A DNA stretch of 64,000 nt from Neovahlkampfia damariscottae (lineage: Eukaryota; Heterolobosea; Selenaionea; Neovahlkampfiida; Neovahlkampfiidae). A model generated the notes under the pieces. That model did no database searches and had not been told where the DNA came from. It saw only the letters and a list, made by a program, of their open reading frames with translations. The DNA lies in NCBI GenBank assembly GCA_016618085.1, contig JABLTG010000061.1, forward strand, positions 1 through 64,000, given 5' to 3'. Below, one piece after another: positions 11,020 to 22,031 of the stretch (position 1 is the stretch's first letter; each line of letters begins with the position of its first letter). The position numbers and the translations under genes are program-made.

Positions 11020-12114
11020 ATGATCGAACAACAAGTTCAAACAAAAAAAAAAGAAACGAATATAAAGAATATTTTGGTGAAAGAATACGGTCAAGAGTTT
11101 GAAATTAATCTTTTAGGAACAGCACATGTTTCAAAAGAAAGTATCAAAGAAGTTGAAAATTTTATTGAAGAATCCAATCCAAAATATGTTTTAATTGAAC
11201 TTTGTAACTTTAGAAAACATTTATTGACAGAAAAATCGAAAAATGACGAAAAAGAAATTTCTTTTTATGAATTATTCTCAACCACAATATTAAAAGAAAA
11301 ATCAATTTTAAAGTTCTGCTTAATCTATTTTAATTTGAAAATATCAAAAAAATTGAATATTGAACCTGGCGGAGAATTTAAAATGGCCTATGAAAAATCA
11401 AAACAAATGAAAATTCCTTGTTATTTAATTGATAGACCTGTTAATATAACAATGAAAAGAATATGGAATTTTATGAGTATTTATTCAAAATTTAAATTAA
11501 TTTTCAATTTAATTTCTTCAACTTTTTATGATATTTCACCAGAGGATGTTGAATCATTAAAAGAATCTGATATGATCACAATGGCAATAAAAGAGTTATC
11601 AGTTGAATTTCCAGAACTTTCAAAAGTTTTAATCAATGAAAGGGATATTTTTATGTCTTTACAAATTTTGAATTTCTTGAAGAAATTGATGAAAAATAAA
11701 AAAAATGAAATGGAAAGTTTAAAGAAAAAAATTGAAATTTTGAAAGAAAAAATAAAAAAACAAGAAGAAATTATTGAAAATAAACAAAAACAAGATATTG
11801 AAGAAAAGATGGAAGAAAAAATGATTGACTGTATTGAGGGAATGGGTACTATAGAAAATGAAAAGGAGAAATTAGAAAAAATGAAGAATAAATTAGAATT
11901 ATCGGAATGTAAATTTAATATTTTGGAAAATGAAAAACAATCAATTGTTGTTGTTATTGGAAAAGGACATCAAAATGGAATTGAATATTACTTGAAAAAT
12001 GAAAATGAAATTCCTTTGAAAGAAGATCCAATTCCAATTAGCAATTTTTATTTTTATTTTAAAAATATCATTTTATTGATTTTTATTGTATTTTTGGTGA
12101 GATTTTTCATTTAA
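11020..12114 (+). CDS. TraB domain-containing protein, tail-anchored
   Basis: A single exon of 364 aa. The TraB/PrgY fold is marked by LLGTAHVS (about residues 32-39), the conserved LIELCNFR, NERD and, after a lysine-rich coiled-coil insert (about 225-310), GKGHQNGIEYYL. The C-terminal hydrophobic segment (about 342-362) would anchor it to a membrane, as in eukaryotic TRABD/TRABD2 relatives. The family is believed to be peptidase-like through its paired conserved His and Glu residues, but the substrate is unknown. The insert and anchor are lineage features. Three inverted CCAATC boxes sit 20-50 bases upstream, shared with the RNF5-like gene. Confidence 0.88.
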   Translation: MIEQQVQTKKKETNIKNILVKEYGQEFEINLLGTAHVSKESIKEVENFIEESNPKYVLIELCNFRKHLLTEKSKNDEKEISFYELFSTTILKEKSILKFCLIYFNLKISKKLNIEPGGEFKMAYEKSKQMKIPCYLIDRPVNITMKRIWNFMSIYSKFKLIFNLISSTFYDISPEDVESLKESDMITMAIKELSVEFPELSKVLINERDIFMSLQILNFLKKLMKNKKNEMESLKKKIEILKEKIKKQEEIIENKQKQDIEEKMEEKMIDCIEGMGTIENEKEKLEKMKNKLELSECKFNILENEKQSIVVVIGKGHQNGIEYYLKNENEIPLKEDPIPISNFYFYFKNIILLIFIVFLVRFFI

Positions 12115-12203
12115 AAGGAAAATACAATCATCCAATAAAAACGAACATTCAATACGAACCTCACAAAATTTTGATTGATTTATTTAAAACGAAATATTGA
12201 GAT

Positions 12204-12632
12204 ATGGGATCAGAGACTACACTTTCAGACGAAGGAAATACATCAAAGTCAAGTGATCTAAGTGATTTTGAAGGTAATGATGAAGAGGTAGAAACAAAAT
12301 ACAAAAGAAAAAGAGCTGAAAGGGCCACAAAAGCATGTACAGAATGCAGAAAATCTCATAGGAAATGTGATTTTAGTCGCCCTTGTTCAAGGTGTGATAG
12401 GTTAGGCTTAGATTGTGTCGATTCTCCGAGCTCTTTAAAATCAAAACCAAAACAAAAGAAAAAGAAAAGAACAACCAAGAAGAGAAAAAGAGAAGAATAT
12501 GAAGACTATTGCACAGAAATTCAATTTGAAGAAATTCAAATATCCAATGATTCAGAAGAAGAATTAGATATTTCTTCTTCTGAATCAATTAAAAGAGCAG
12601 CAATTATTTTGTTCAGCATTCTAGATAAATGA
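12204..12632 (+). CDS. Zn2Cys6 (GAL4-type) DNA-binding protein
   Basis: A single exon of 142 aa. Residues about 46-72 form a perfect binuclear zinc cluster: CTECRKSHRKC, five residues, then C-SRC-DRLGLDC (C-X2-C-X6-C-X5-C-X2-C-X6-C). A strongly basic segment follows (KPKQKKKKR...KKRKR) that should serve as nuclear signal and DNA contact, then an acidic Ser/Glu tail that could activate transcription. No middle homology domain is present, so the protein is far smaller than typical fungal factors; a further exon downstream cannot be excluded. The family is best known from fungi, with scattered members in slime moulds and other protists. Confidence 0.85.
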   Translation: MGSETTLSDEGNTSKSSDLSDFEGNDEEVETKYKRKRAERATKACTECRKSHRKCDFSRPCSRCDRLGLDCVDSPSSLKSKPKQKKKKRTTKKRKREEYEDYCTEIQFEEIQISNDSEEELDISSSESIKRAAIILFSILDK

Positions 12633-13004
12633 AGAAATAAATTTTTTCTACTTTAATTATTTAATTGTTGTTTCGGAGATGGATGCATGTTCTCATTGTA
12701 ATCTCGGTGCCAGAGAATTTTTCATTTTTTTCAAAAAGTGGATATGGAAATCAAATAAGATCGAAATCTTCTGCTATGGAATGGACATGTCGAACTATGC
12801 CAATTGTCTTCGGGTAATTGAGAAGGTTTACCTATGACTTGAATTAATGTATCACAATTTTGAATTTGAGGAACTTTATTTTTTGATTGAATTTCATTTA
12901 AATTTTGATTTGGGAGAAAATTCGTTCTCAATTTTAAATAGCAATTATTTTGTTCAACTTTTGAAAATTTTCTTTAAGGTATCATTAAATTTCTTGTGCA
13001 AAAC
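12633..13004. other. Intergenic stretch without a convincing gene
   Basis: This 372-base stretch separates the Zn2Cys6 gene from the convergent PIG-C gene. A 52-codon plus-strand ORF begins at ATG 12679 and a second runs from 12847 into the PIG-C 3' end. A minus-strand ORF covers 12731-12931. None shows a recognisable motif. The tract around 12976-13013 looks like a small plus-strand intron (GT..AG), so an unrecognised 3' exon of the Zn2Cys6 gene is possible. I see no RNA gene. Confidence 0.3.
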
Positions 13005-14004
13005 TTATTCAGGTGATTTCACGTCCCAAGGACCTTCAATTTCCAATTTAAATTGTTGAGCATAAATTAAAGAATAAGGTACAAAAAATGATAATAAAAT
13101 TATAATCAAAGCATAAAAAAATGATAAAATTAATGATTGAAAAAACATCAATAAGAATGTGAATGAATAAAGAGAAAATAAAAAAATGAATAATTTCAAT
13201 TCACTTTCTTCTGAAAAAAATGATGAAATTGAATCAAAAGAAATTGATTTTTTCAATCCAATATCATTTTTTTTACGATTTTCATTTTCAACTTTTGGGT
13301 CGAAAAAATTAAAATTTAAAAATAATAATAAACAAAATAATATAATTGAAAATGATTTTAAATAAGAATCTAATCTTGATGAAAATAAAATTGAAATAAA
13401 AATAATTGAGTTTAAAGAGTTTGAATAAATTTTAAAATTCTTAATTTCATTCGTTTTATGAATTGTATTATAATTATGTGTAAATAAATAATATAAAATT
13501 AAAATTAAACTTAAGAATATTATTGTATCATTTGAATATGTTTCAGTTAATGTTTTAAATATTGTAGAAAAGAAAAATAAAATTTGTATGATCAAATTTA
13601 ATTCGATAATTTCTTTGAATTCAATACTCCTTCTTTTTTTAAATATAAAAATTAGAAATAAAATTAAATTTAAAATTAATAAAAATTCAACTGTTATTTC
13701 ATTGGATAGTAATTTTAAAAAAATTAAAATAAAAATACAAATTATTGAAATTTGTTCATTGATACTTTGTATTTCTTTTGAACAACTATTCAAATTTATT
13801 TTTTTAAATTCTTACATCCAACTAATATTTTTTTTTTTTAATTTTTTTTTAACATTCTTACAAGTCATAGGGTATTACTTTTTCATTTTTTCGAATACCT
13901 TGATAAATGAAATCATTTGGTATATAATTATCCTCAAAATCTTGTGGTTCATGTAAAATTGGTCTCCAACTGTCCTCAGTGTGGTTTTTAATTTCGATTT
14001 TCAT
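13005..14004 (-). CDS. PIGC: Phosphatidylinositol N-acetylglucosaminyltransferase subunit C (GPI anchor synthesis)
   Basis: Three exons, 14004-13862, 13821-13816 and 13785-13005, giving 309 aa. PIG-C is a polytopic ER membrane subunit of the complex that adds GlcNAc to phosphatidylinositol, the first step of GPI-anchor synthesis. Family marks are the N-terminal WRPIL...P.DFEDNYIP, LKTLTETYSNDTI in the middle, many membrane spans, and the C-terminal FKLEIEGPWDVK. The middle exon is only 6 nt (ATCCAA on the plus strand) and encodes Trp-Ile of YDFWICSKEIQ; the Trp and the spacing to the following Q pair match the family's YxYW...IQQ segment. The ATG overlaps a CCAAT (CCAATG), and only 21 bases separate it from the stop of SF3B6. 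Confidence 0.92.
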
Positions 14005-14025
14005 TGGTCCAACAAAAATAATGGT

Positions 14026-14412
14026 TTATTGACTTTTTATCGATTTTTTTAATTCTTCTAATTCTTGTTGTTTTTTTTTTAAATCTATCTTTTTTTGCAT
14101 TTTTGATTGTTGATAATATAAAACTATTAAATATCTTCCTAGAATATTAAAACCAGATAAATGGTCAACTGCTCGTTTAGCGTCAAAAACATCTTCAAAA
14201 ACTACGAAAGCGGTACCTCTTGTCTCATTTGAATTTCCTCTAAACAGTCAGTTAGAATTAAAATGCGCTTACAATCTAATTTGTCGTATTGCTCCATATT
14301 TTCCGAATATATCATACATTTCCTCACTGGTTATTTTAAAAGGTAGATTCCTGACATATAATATTCTATTGACTTCTGGAGCCAATTTCATACTTTGTTT
14401 TCCACGAGACAT
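14026..14412 (-). CDS. SF3B6: Splicing factor 3b subunit 6 (p14)
   Basis: Two exons, 14412-14273 and 14239-14026, with a 33-nt intron, 117 aa. This is the RRM protein of the SF3b particle of U2 snRNP that contacts the branch-point adenosine. The match to the family is nearly continuous: [36 protein letters not shown] (RNP2 region), [18 protein letters not shown] (RNP1) and [17 protein letters not shown], then the basic C-terminal helix. The start at 14412 gives MSRGKQSMK, normal for the family. An inverted CCAATC lies about 20 bases upstream. A p14 that reads branch points is notable here because introns in this genome are so short. Confidence 0.97.
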
Positions 14413-14502
14413 TGTTGAAGAATAAAATACAATGATTGGTTCAAAATTCAATAACCAATTAAATTGATCTTCTTCAAACTCCAGAAAGAATTGACAATTT
14501 AT

Positions 14503-16594
14503 TTAAAAATCTTTGAATAAATTTTGTTGATCTTTTGATAAAATTGGATTAAATAAAGTATCATCAGATTCTTTATATTTCATAAAATATTTTGTTGAAC
14601 CTGGTTCTTTTACTTGAATTGAAATTGGTGATTTAATTTCAAAATTTTCAATTTTCTTAAAATCAATTGATTTAAACCAAGGATGTTTTTTAATTTCATC
14701 AACACTTTTTGAACCTAATCTCTTTTTTTGATTCTTCTCCATTAATTTTTTGATAATATCTTTTGCATCTTTTGATAAATGTTCAGGGAATGCAATATTT
14801 CCTTTTAAAATCAATTCAAATAATTTATATCTATCTTGTTCTTGATAAGGTACTCTTCCAGTTAACATTTCAAAAATGATACAACCAAGAGAATACCAAT
14901 CAACCATTCTACCATGACCATCACCTAATAATACTTCAGGTGCAATATATTCAGGTGTACCACATGTTGTATATGTTCTATCATCACAATATTTTGCAAA
15001 TCCAAAATCACAAATTTTAACATTTCCTTGTTCAGTTAAAAGAATATTTTCAGGTTTTAAATCTCTATAAATAATATTTCTCTTATGCATTGACTCTAAT
15101 CCTAATAATATTTGTGCTGAAAAAAATTTAGCCATATCTTCTGAAAATTGTTTTTGAATTGAAATCCAAGTTAATAATTCACCACCTGGAATATATTCTA
15201 AAATTAAATATATTGATTTTGAATCTTTAAATGTTTTATATAACTTAATTACAAATTTTGAATCAAATAAATCTGTTAAAATTTGAATTTCATTTTTAGT
15301 ATGATCAACTTGTTTTAATTGTAACATTTTATATTTGCTTAAAATTTTCATTGCAAAATATTTTTCATCTTTTTTTACTAATCTAACTCTACCAAATGTA
15401 CCAGTACCCAATGTATTTAATTGATCAAAATCTGTTAATTTCCAATTTTCAGTTGGACCAATAATATCATTTGATTGTTTTTTAACTTCATTTTGATTTG
15501 ATGAATTATGTTCAACTTCAGATTTTAACTCCATTGCAAAATGTTCTAATTTTTCATATTTATTTAATAAATCTGTAATATCTCTTTTTAAAATTGATTC
15601 TTTTTCAATAAACTGATCCATTCTTATTTTTAATTCATTAAATGATATTTCAACATTTTCATTCAATTTCTTTTCATACATTCTCAATTTCTCCCTCACC
15701 AGTCCTTCATCAATTTCTTCTTTATCTGTATGAATAATATCAAATATTAAATTTTCAACTTTTGAATTATAATCTCTTATTTTTGTTTCAATTATAATTT
15801 TAGTCAAATCTGTTGATTTTATTGGATCTTGTGGATTTTGAAAATATTCATCTTCTTTTGATCCTTTTGTATCATCATCTGATGTATCATCATCATGTAC
15901 AATATATCTAAAAATAGCTACATATTTTACTTCTTTATTCGTTTTTGATGATATTTCTCCTAATGATATTTTAACTGGAAATTCTTCTCCATTCTTATGT
16001 TTTGCTATTACTTTTCTTGGTTTTCCAATTAATCTTTTTTTTCCAGTTTCTTTATATGATTTCATATATATATCATGATTTACTGCTAAATGCTTTCCCA
16101 TTAACATTTTTATATCATTTCCAATTAATTCATCTTTTGAATATCCATACATATCACATGCTTTTTGATTCACATTCGTTATAACTCCAAACGCATTTGA
16201 TGTTACAGTAGCATCTAAAATTGAATCAATTAATTCAGTTGAATCTTTTTTAATGGCATCAATAGCTGACATCCATCTTTGTTTATCAAATCCATTTTTT
16301 GCTATAAACGAAAAATTCTTGTTGTCGCTCATGAAAATTGCAAAGGAATTTAATTTTCCGCTGAAATTATCAAAATCAACAACTTTTGAATCACTTAAAT
16401 CATAGGTTTTAATTAAATCACCCTTTTCTTCAGAAAACTACAAAGTTTTAATTTTTTTTTTTTACCTGAGACAAAGTCGTCTTCTGAAGAACAAAATAAA
16501 AGTTTTTCCAATTCTCAAAAAAACCAAAGTGATTTTGTACTTTCATTTTTAAAATTCCGTACACATCTCCTTCTGTACTGTTTCTATTTGACAT
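14503..16594 (-). CDS. PH-PAS-AGC protein kinase (PKA-like catalytic domain)
   Basis: Two exons, 16594-16466 and 16437-14503, with a 28-nt intron, 687 aa. The N-terminal part (about 8-105) reads as a PH domain: EGDVYGILKM, WKNFYFVL, and the closing helix DKQRWMSAIDAI. A PAS domain follows (about 115-225: NAFGVITNVNQKACDMYGY, FPVKISLGEI), then a coiled coil and a complete AGC kinase (about 380-640) with GTGTFGRV, AMK, YRDLKPEN, CDFGFAK, activation-loop TTCGTPEYIAPE and a C-terminal tail ending FKDF, the FxxF hydrophobic motif seen at the end of PKA. The layout suggests a kinase recruited by lipid and tuned by a small molecule or redox signal sensed by PAS. Cofactor and targets are unknown. Confidence 0.93.
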
Positions 16595-16711
16595 GAAACT
16601 TTTTTGAACCTCCTCTCTTTTCTGTTGAAAAATTGACCAATGGTTGGGTCTCTATTTCTGAAAAAGGGAAAATATAATCCATTTCTGTTTAAATAAAAAA
16701 AATAAACAACT

Positions 16712-18187
16712 TCATTTATTAAAATTACATGACTTTGATTTTCCTCTTCTTGAAACTTTTGCAGAACTACTGCGAAATTCTTTAAAATATTCATTACGTT
16801 CACTTGAAAAGTTTATGTGATCCATTGGAGTATAAGAGCATTGTGGTTCAAAAGATTCTTTACATTGATGTCCCATTGTTTCATAAAAATTCTTAAATCC
16901 ACCATTTAACAAATAGATTTCAGGATAATATAATTTTGGCCAAACATCTTCATTTAATTTTCTATCAATTTCCCGAAGAGTACGATAACTTTAAAATTTA
17001 AAAAATACAAAAAAATCAATACATTTTTGGTCCTCTTTCTTTTGAAAATTCACAATGAAAAATCAAAACAATATCTTGTGGATTTTTGAAAAATAATTCT
17101 TCAAGTGTTTCAGATAAATATAAATTTTGTGCTCCTTTAATATGTCCTCCATTATATTCATATGGAAATCTACAATCAATAATTTTATATTTATTTTTTA
17201 ATTTAATTTTTCCAGTCAAAACATCATTCATCTTAAAAGTTGTGTTAAAATTTTTTGATTTTTTTTTTTACTGTTTCAGGTGTAATACAATTACAATCTT
17301 GAATTGATCCACCATCAATTTTTGGTAACTGTAATGAGTATTCTGAGTTACCAGGTATTTCAAATGGTCTAGGTGAAACAAATACTCCAGGTGAAATTAA
17401 ACCATCCATAGGTGATTCAGGTGATGATGATGTTGAACTATTTGAAACATCTAATGTTAAATTAGGTACTACTGGTAATGTTCTATGTCCAGTTAATTTT
17501 TTCATTCTACTTTTTAAAGTTGTTGAACTACTTCGACGACGAATAAAACTATGACCTATTTCATCCATTGAAAGTCTTCTTTCTTCCATTTCTTCTTCAC
17601 TGAAACTACTTTGTGAGCTTTGGTCGACCTTGAGAAAATCAGATTCAGTGTCTGTTCCAGTTGATGAATCAAGATCTGAAAATGAAACTCTCCTTCTAAG
17701 TGGGTTTCTTTTTTCTTCAGGTGCAAAAATGTAACTACCTAAAGGTGGTGGTGTTGGTGATTTTTCTATTTTTAAAAGTTCATCATCACTTTCATCTTCT
17801 AATAATGATTTTGAAGCATAAACAGCTATTTTTGGTATCGCTTTTAATGAGTTACTCTTCATTTCCATTCCTTTAATTGAAGGAGAATTCTTTTGGTCAA
17901 CTAAACTTAATCCATTGAGCTTTTGAAGGAAACTGGAACCATTTGGAGACCTTTTGAAAATTAATTCATGTTTTTTGTGTTTACCTTGGTGAAGATATAC
18001 TTTCACTTTGTCTTCTCGCCTTAAGTACAACTTTGTTTGGAATTTCTTTTGGAGCAACTTCTTTTTGTAGTTGGTAATGAGCTTTAAATTCCTTTAAAGA
18101 AGTAGTTTTAGTGAGGTTTTCTTTTTCCGTCTCCGTTCTACTTCTTTTTTTCATTTTTATTTTTGGCTTTATTGGAGAAAAATCCAT
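16712..18187 (-). CDS. CDC25-type dual-specificity phosphatase (M-phase inducer)
   Basis: Four exons: 18187-17985, 17950-17272, 17231-17023, 16988-16712, giving 455 aa. CDC25 activates cyclin-dependent kinases by removing inhibitory phosphates. The catalytic rhodanese-like domain is C-terminal: YKIIDCRFPYEYNGGHIKGA, then the active-site loop HCEFSKERGP (C-x5-R, with the EFS of the family), YRTLREIDR, LYYPEIYLLNGG and the downstream CSYTPM. The N-terminal two thirds are Ser/Pro-rich with many SP/TP sites (SPTPPP, SSPESP), as expected for a phosphoregulated domain. It lies 117 bases upstream of the kinase gene, on the same strand. Confidence 0.93.
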
Positions 18188-18421
18188 GTGATAAATTTGA
18201 TTGGGAATAAGTTTATTAAACTGACCTATTATATTGCTCGAGAAAAGCCGTTATTTGAAAAATAAACCCGCCTTTTTTTCAGACAACCAATGAAAAATTA
18301 CCTCATTTCCTTAATTGAACAGAGAAATTACAGCTTCTTTGAAATTAAAAAATATTTCAAATTCTAGTTTTACTAATTTTTCTTTATAAACTCCAAAAGT
18401 CACCAATCAACGATTTTGAAA

Positions 18422-19312
18422 ATGAGTTTGAGGAAAAGAAAAACAGGTAACTCAGCTTTAGAAGTTGATCCTTTATCATATGATGGTAACAATAATACAT
18501 GAATTAAAATATTAGAAAAGGAAAGAGCTATAATCGAAATGGAACAAAGAACTATTTCCGATGATAGACTTTATAGAATATTTGTATTACTTGTAGGATT
18601 TGTAGCTGGATTAAGTAGTATATGGGTTACATATCAACTTGAAAGAGTCGCTTCATTTTCAAATTTTGGTTTATCCATTAATATGATTTCAGGTTTAAAA
18701 AAAAAAAAAATTAAAAAAAAAAAGGATTATTTTTTATAATGGCAGGATACAGAGCATACGTTGGAAAACCATGTAAAATAAAAAAAGAATTGAATTCTGA
18801 AATGCCTGCTCATGAATTACAAGCCCAAGAAGAACTTCTTTCTTCATTAAAAGAATATAAAGATCAAATGCTATTAAATAAGGATAATAATCCTTATATT
18901 GAAAAAAGAATTGATAAGATCAAAAGTGATATTTATACCAAAGATTTTATGGCATTTCGAAAAAAATATTCAACACAAAAATATACAAAAGGGGTTATTG
19001 AACATATTATGGAATATTTTCGATTTCATCAAATTGTAAGAATAGATATACCTTTAATAATTCAAGTCATGGAGTTATATTGGATTATTTTCATCTCCTT
19101 TTTTTTTTATTTTTGCTTATAGATTATTAATTTTAAGAACTGAATATTTTGAAATTATATTTCCTGGTATTTTAGTTGGATTTTCATTTACAGTTGAATA
19201 CTTATTATTATTTAATCAAGATCAATATTCAGAACTTAATGCATTGCATCAACTTTTAATTCAAAATATTTCAAAAGATACTCCAAAAGTTAGAATTGAA
19301 AAAGATGAATAA
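18422..19312 (+). CDS. Predicted multi-pass membrane protein, unidentified
   Basis: Four exons: 18422-18485, 18516-18692, 18746-19035, 19067-19312 (introns 30, 53 and 31 nt), 258 aa. Membrane segments are visible near residues 36-52 (LYRIFVLLVGFVAGLSSIWV), about 180-198 and about 205-225. Between the first and second is a charged helical loop (residues about 80-165). No motif lets me name it. The start is the ATG 20 bases after a CCAATC (18399-18404). Exon joins are supported by an uninterrupted frame and by hydrophobic segments continuing across the third junction. Confidence 0.78.
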
Positions 19313-19425
19313 ATGTTTAACAAACTCAAACCCAATGTACAATCCAATCCAAACTCAAACCCATTTAACTCAACCCATTTAGCTCAAACCCAAACCCAAA
19401 CTGAACCAAATCTGTGAATACAAAA
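19313..19425. repeat. Degenerate CAAACCCA tandem-like repeat
   Basis: Between the converging ends of the membrane-protein gene and the PLAA gene lies an irregular run of C-rich units such as CTCAAACCCA, AATCCAATCC, AACTCAACCCATTTA and CAAACCCAAACCCAAAC, all on one strand. The composition is unlike the surrounding A/T tracts. It resembles a decayed AAACCC-type (telomere-like) or satellite array of about 110 bases. Its role is unknown. Confidence 0.6.
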
Positions 19426-19434
19426 ATACTTTAT

Positions 19435-21823
19435 TTAATATTCATCTTGTAATTTAAGTAAATGATTAATTGTTAAAACAATATTTGAATCATCAATTTT
19501 CAATTTATCATAAAATAAAGTTGAATAATCTTTTAATTTTTTTTTTAATTTCAAATTATTATGACATAGAGTACCAATTGCAATTAATATTTTCAAAATA
19601 ACATTTAAATCATTTTCTTTTTCTAAAAAGTTCAATAATAGAATTAATATTTTTGATTTTAAATCATCAAAAGAATAATCAAATGATTTACATAATTTTG
19701 TTGAATAATTTGATAATAAAATGGAATAGGTTAAACGAATATTTAAATTCTTTGAATCTCTTGAATTTATTGTTGATTTTAAAATATCATCAACATTTTG
19801 AAATAGAAATGAATCTAAATTTGAATTAAAAATATTACAAAAATATCTTAAAGATAACATTCTTAAAGTATCATTTTCATTATTTAATAATCCAATTTTA
19901 AAAATTAAATTTGAAATATCATCATTAAAAAAGAATTCAGAATTATTTAAAATTAAAATTCTCATTAAATCAATAACTGGAAAAATGAATGATTTTGGCC
20001 ATTTTAATAATTTGTTTAAAATTAAATTAACTTCTTCTTGTTGTAATTTCTTTTTTAATTTTAATTTTTCAATCATTTTTGTTAATATTTTTAAATCAGA
20101 ATCATTCAATTTAAATTCACCAATTTCATTTTCTGTTTCATTTAAACTTTTTAATTTTTTTAAAATTCCATCAAAATTTCCAGAATCAATTCTAATATAA
20201 AAACTTGGAAATAATAAATGTGGATTTAAATCAGGTTCATTTGAAACTTGATTTTCATGTGCATCTTGTGCAGAATATCTTCCTTCAATTTCTAAATCAT
20301 CATCTTCATCCATTCCATAATTTCTTAATTCAAAAGGTACATTTTTAACAATAAAATCTGAAATTTCTTCAACATGATAACTTGGTAAATCATTTGTACT
20401 TAAAAAATCTTTAGCACATTGAAATGGATCATCTCCAAAATTATATCCAAGAAAATATTTTTGATTATCTGATAATTCAACTGGAAATACTCTATCATAT
20501 TCAATTCCATTAATAACATTTGAATCTTCATTTTCATCAGATGGTTTATCAACTATATATCCCATATGATTCCATTTCTTTCCATCCCATGAATGTACTT
20601 CACCAACTCCATTATTATTTATCATAATAGTTTGTCCATCTTTTCCTTCTAATGTTAATGCTTCTAATCCAGGTAATTTAGATACATCAACTGATGTTTC
20701 AGAATCTTTTTTAAATTTCTCAATTTCATCATGAACTCTATTAGATTTAAGTTAAAATAATATATATTACTTTTTAATATCTTCTGTTGAAGCAATTCTT
20801 TTTTCATCTCTTGTAAATACTTTAATTGTACCATCTGTGCATGCAACTGCAATATCATTATTTGATAATTCAACAACTTCCCAAACTGATTTTGGAAATC
20901 TTATAACTTGTACTTCTTTGAAATCTTTCCAAATTTTAATGGTATTATCTTCTGATGCAGTTAAAATTTCTCCTGTACTTAAAACACAAACATTGTAACT
21001 TTTAAAAATTTTTAAAGGGTAATATCTTTAAACTTACATTAATGTTTTATGAGCTTTATGAAGAGCTACTAATTCACCATCTGCTGACCATAATCTTAAA
21101 GCACCATCATTTGCTACTGAACAAAAACCAAGTCCTGGGTATTCAGCTAATGAACGAACAGGTCCTTTATGTCCTTTACATTTTTTTAATAGATTTCCAT
21201 TTTTATCAAATATTCTAATAAATGTATCAGAACAACCTTTGAAAAGTTAAACTTAAATTGTATTGTCAAACCTGTTACATAATTTCCATTTTGAAGAGAT
21301 AAACAACATAACACTAAACTTTTATGTTTTGGAAGAGTAATTTTACACCATCCATCTTTCCATATTTTTCCAAGTCTAAATTGTTGATTCAATTTTTTTT
21401 TCATACTTATCTGTACTTCCAGCAATAATTTCGTCATTATGTCCGAATTTAATTGTATTTACTGGTCCAAGTCCTTTAAGTTCATCTAAAATACTTCCAT
21501 CTTTCATATTCCAAACAATAATATTTCTAATTTCTTCATTTGAACCTTGAAAAATATTTTAATAAAAATAAAAACAAACAAGAAATGAGTGTATCATTTT
21601 TTTGATTATATCTAACATTTATAACATCTCCTTTATGTCCTATAAATGTCATTGCATCTTCATATTTTACGTGACCATCAACATTTTTTGGAATCCAAAG
21701 TTTAACGAGATTATCAAGAGAACAACTGAAAAACGCACCATCTTTATAAGGTTCTACACCTCTAACTTGGTTTACGTGTCCAGAAATAACACTTGATAAT
21801 TGAAACATGCGAGAAACGAACAT
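19435..21823 (-). CDS. PLAA: Phospholipase A2-activating protein homologue (PLAA / Doa1 / Ufd3)
   Basis: Six exons: 21823-21580, 21545-21407, 21375-21272, 21236-21038, 20998-20771, 20737-19435, giving 738 aa. PLAA/Doa1 is a ubiquitin- and Cdc48/p97-binding adaptor. The N-terminal half is a WD40 propeller (SGHVNQVRGVEPYKDGAF, LVKLW, FIGHKGDV, IIVWNMKDG, RLWSADG, IKIWKDF). Next is a PFU ubiquitin-binding domain (VHSWDGKKWNHMGYI...VFPVEL, FLGYNFGDDPFQCAKDFL) and a C-terminal all-helical PUL domain that would dock on Cdc48. The length is close to the family norm. The introns are 31-39 nt. It belongs with the proteasome and RING genes of the window in ubiquitin-dependent turnover. Confidence 0.95.
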
Positions 21824-22031
21824 GGTTTTTCTAGATGGAAAATGAGTTTAAATTTAGAACCACCAATAAAAATGGATAATTTTTAAAATCAATTGAAATT
21901 GGTTCTTTATTAATAAAAATATAAGGGGATGGAACTCTGATTTTCAAAACATCCAAAAAATGTCCAATGAAAAAAAATCGTTATATTTCCAAGCCAATCA
22001 GATTATTTTCTCAAAAGAAAAAAAAAAGAAA

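Noticed and set aside
16549-16803. Minus-strand ORF spanning the CDC25-kinase spacer
   Set aside because: It overlaps the PH-coding first exon in another frame and carries no motif.
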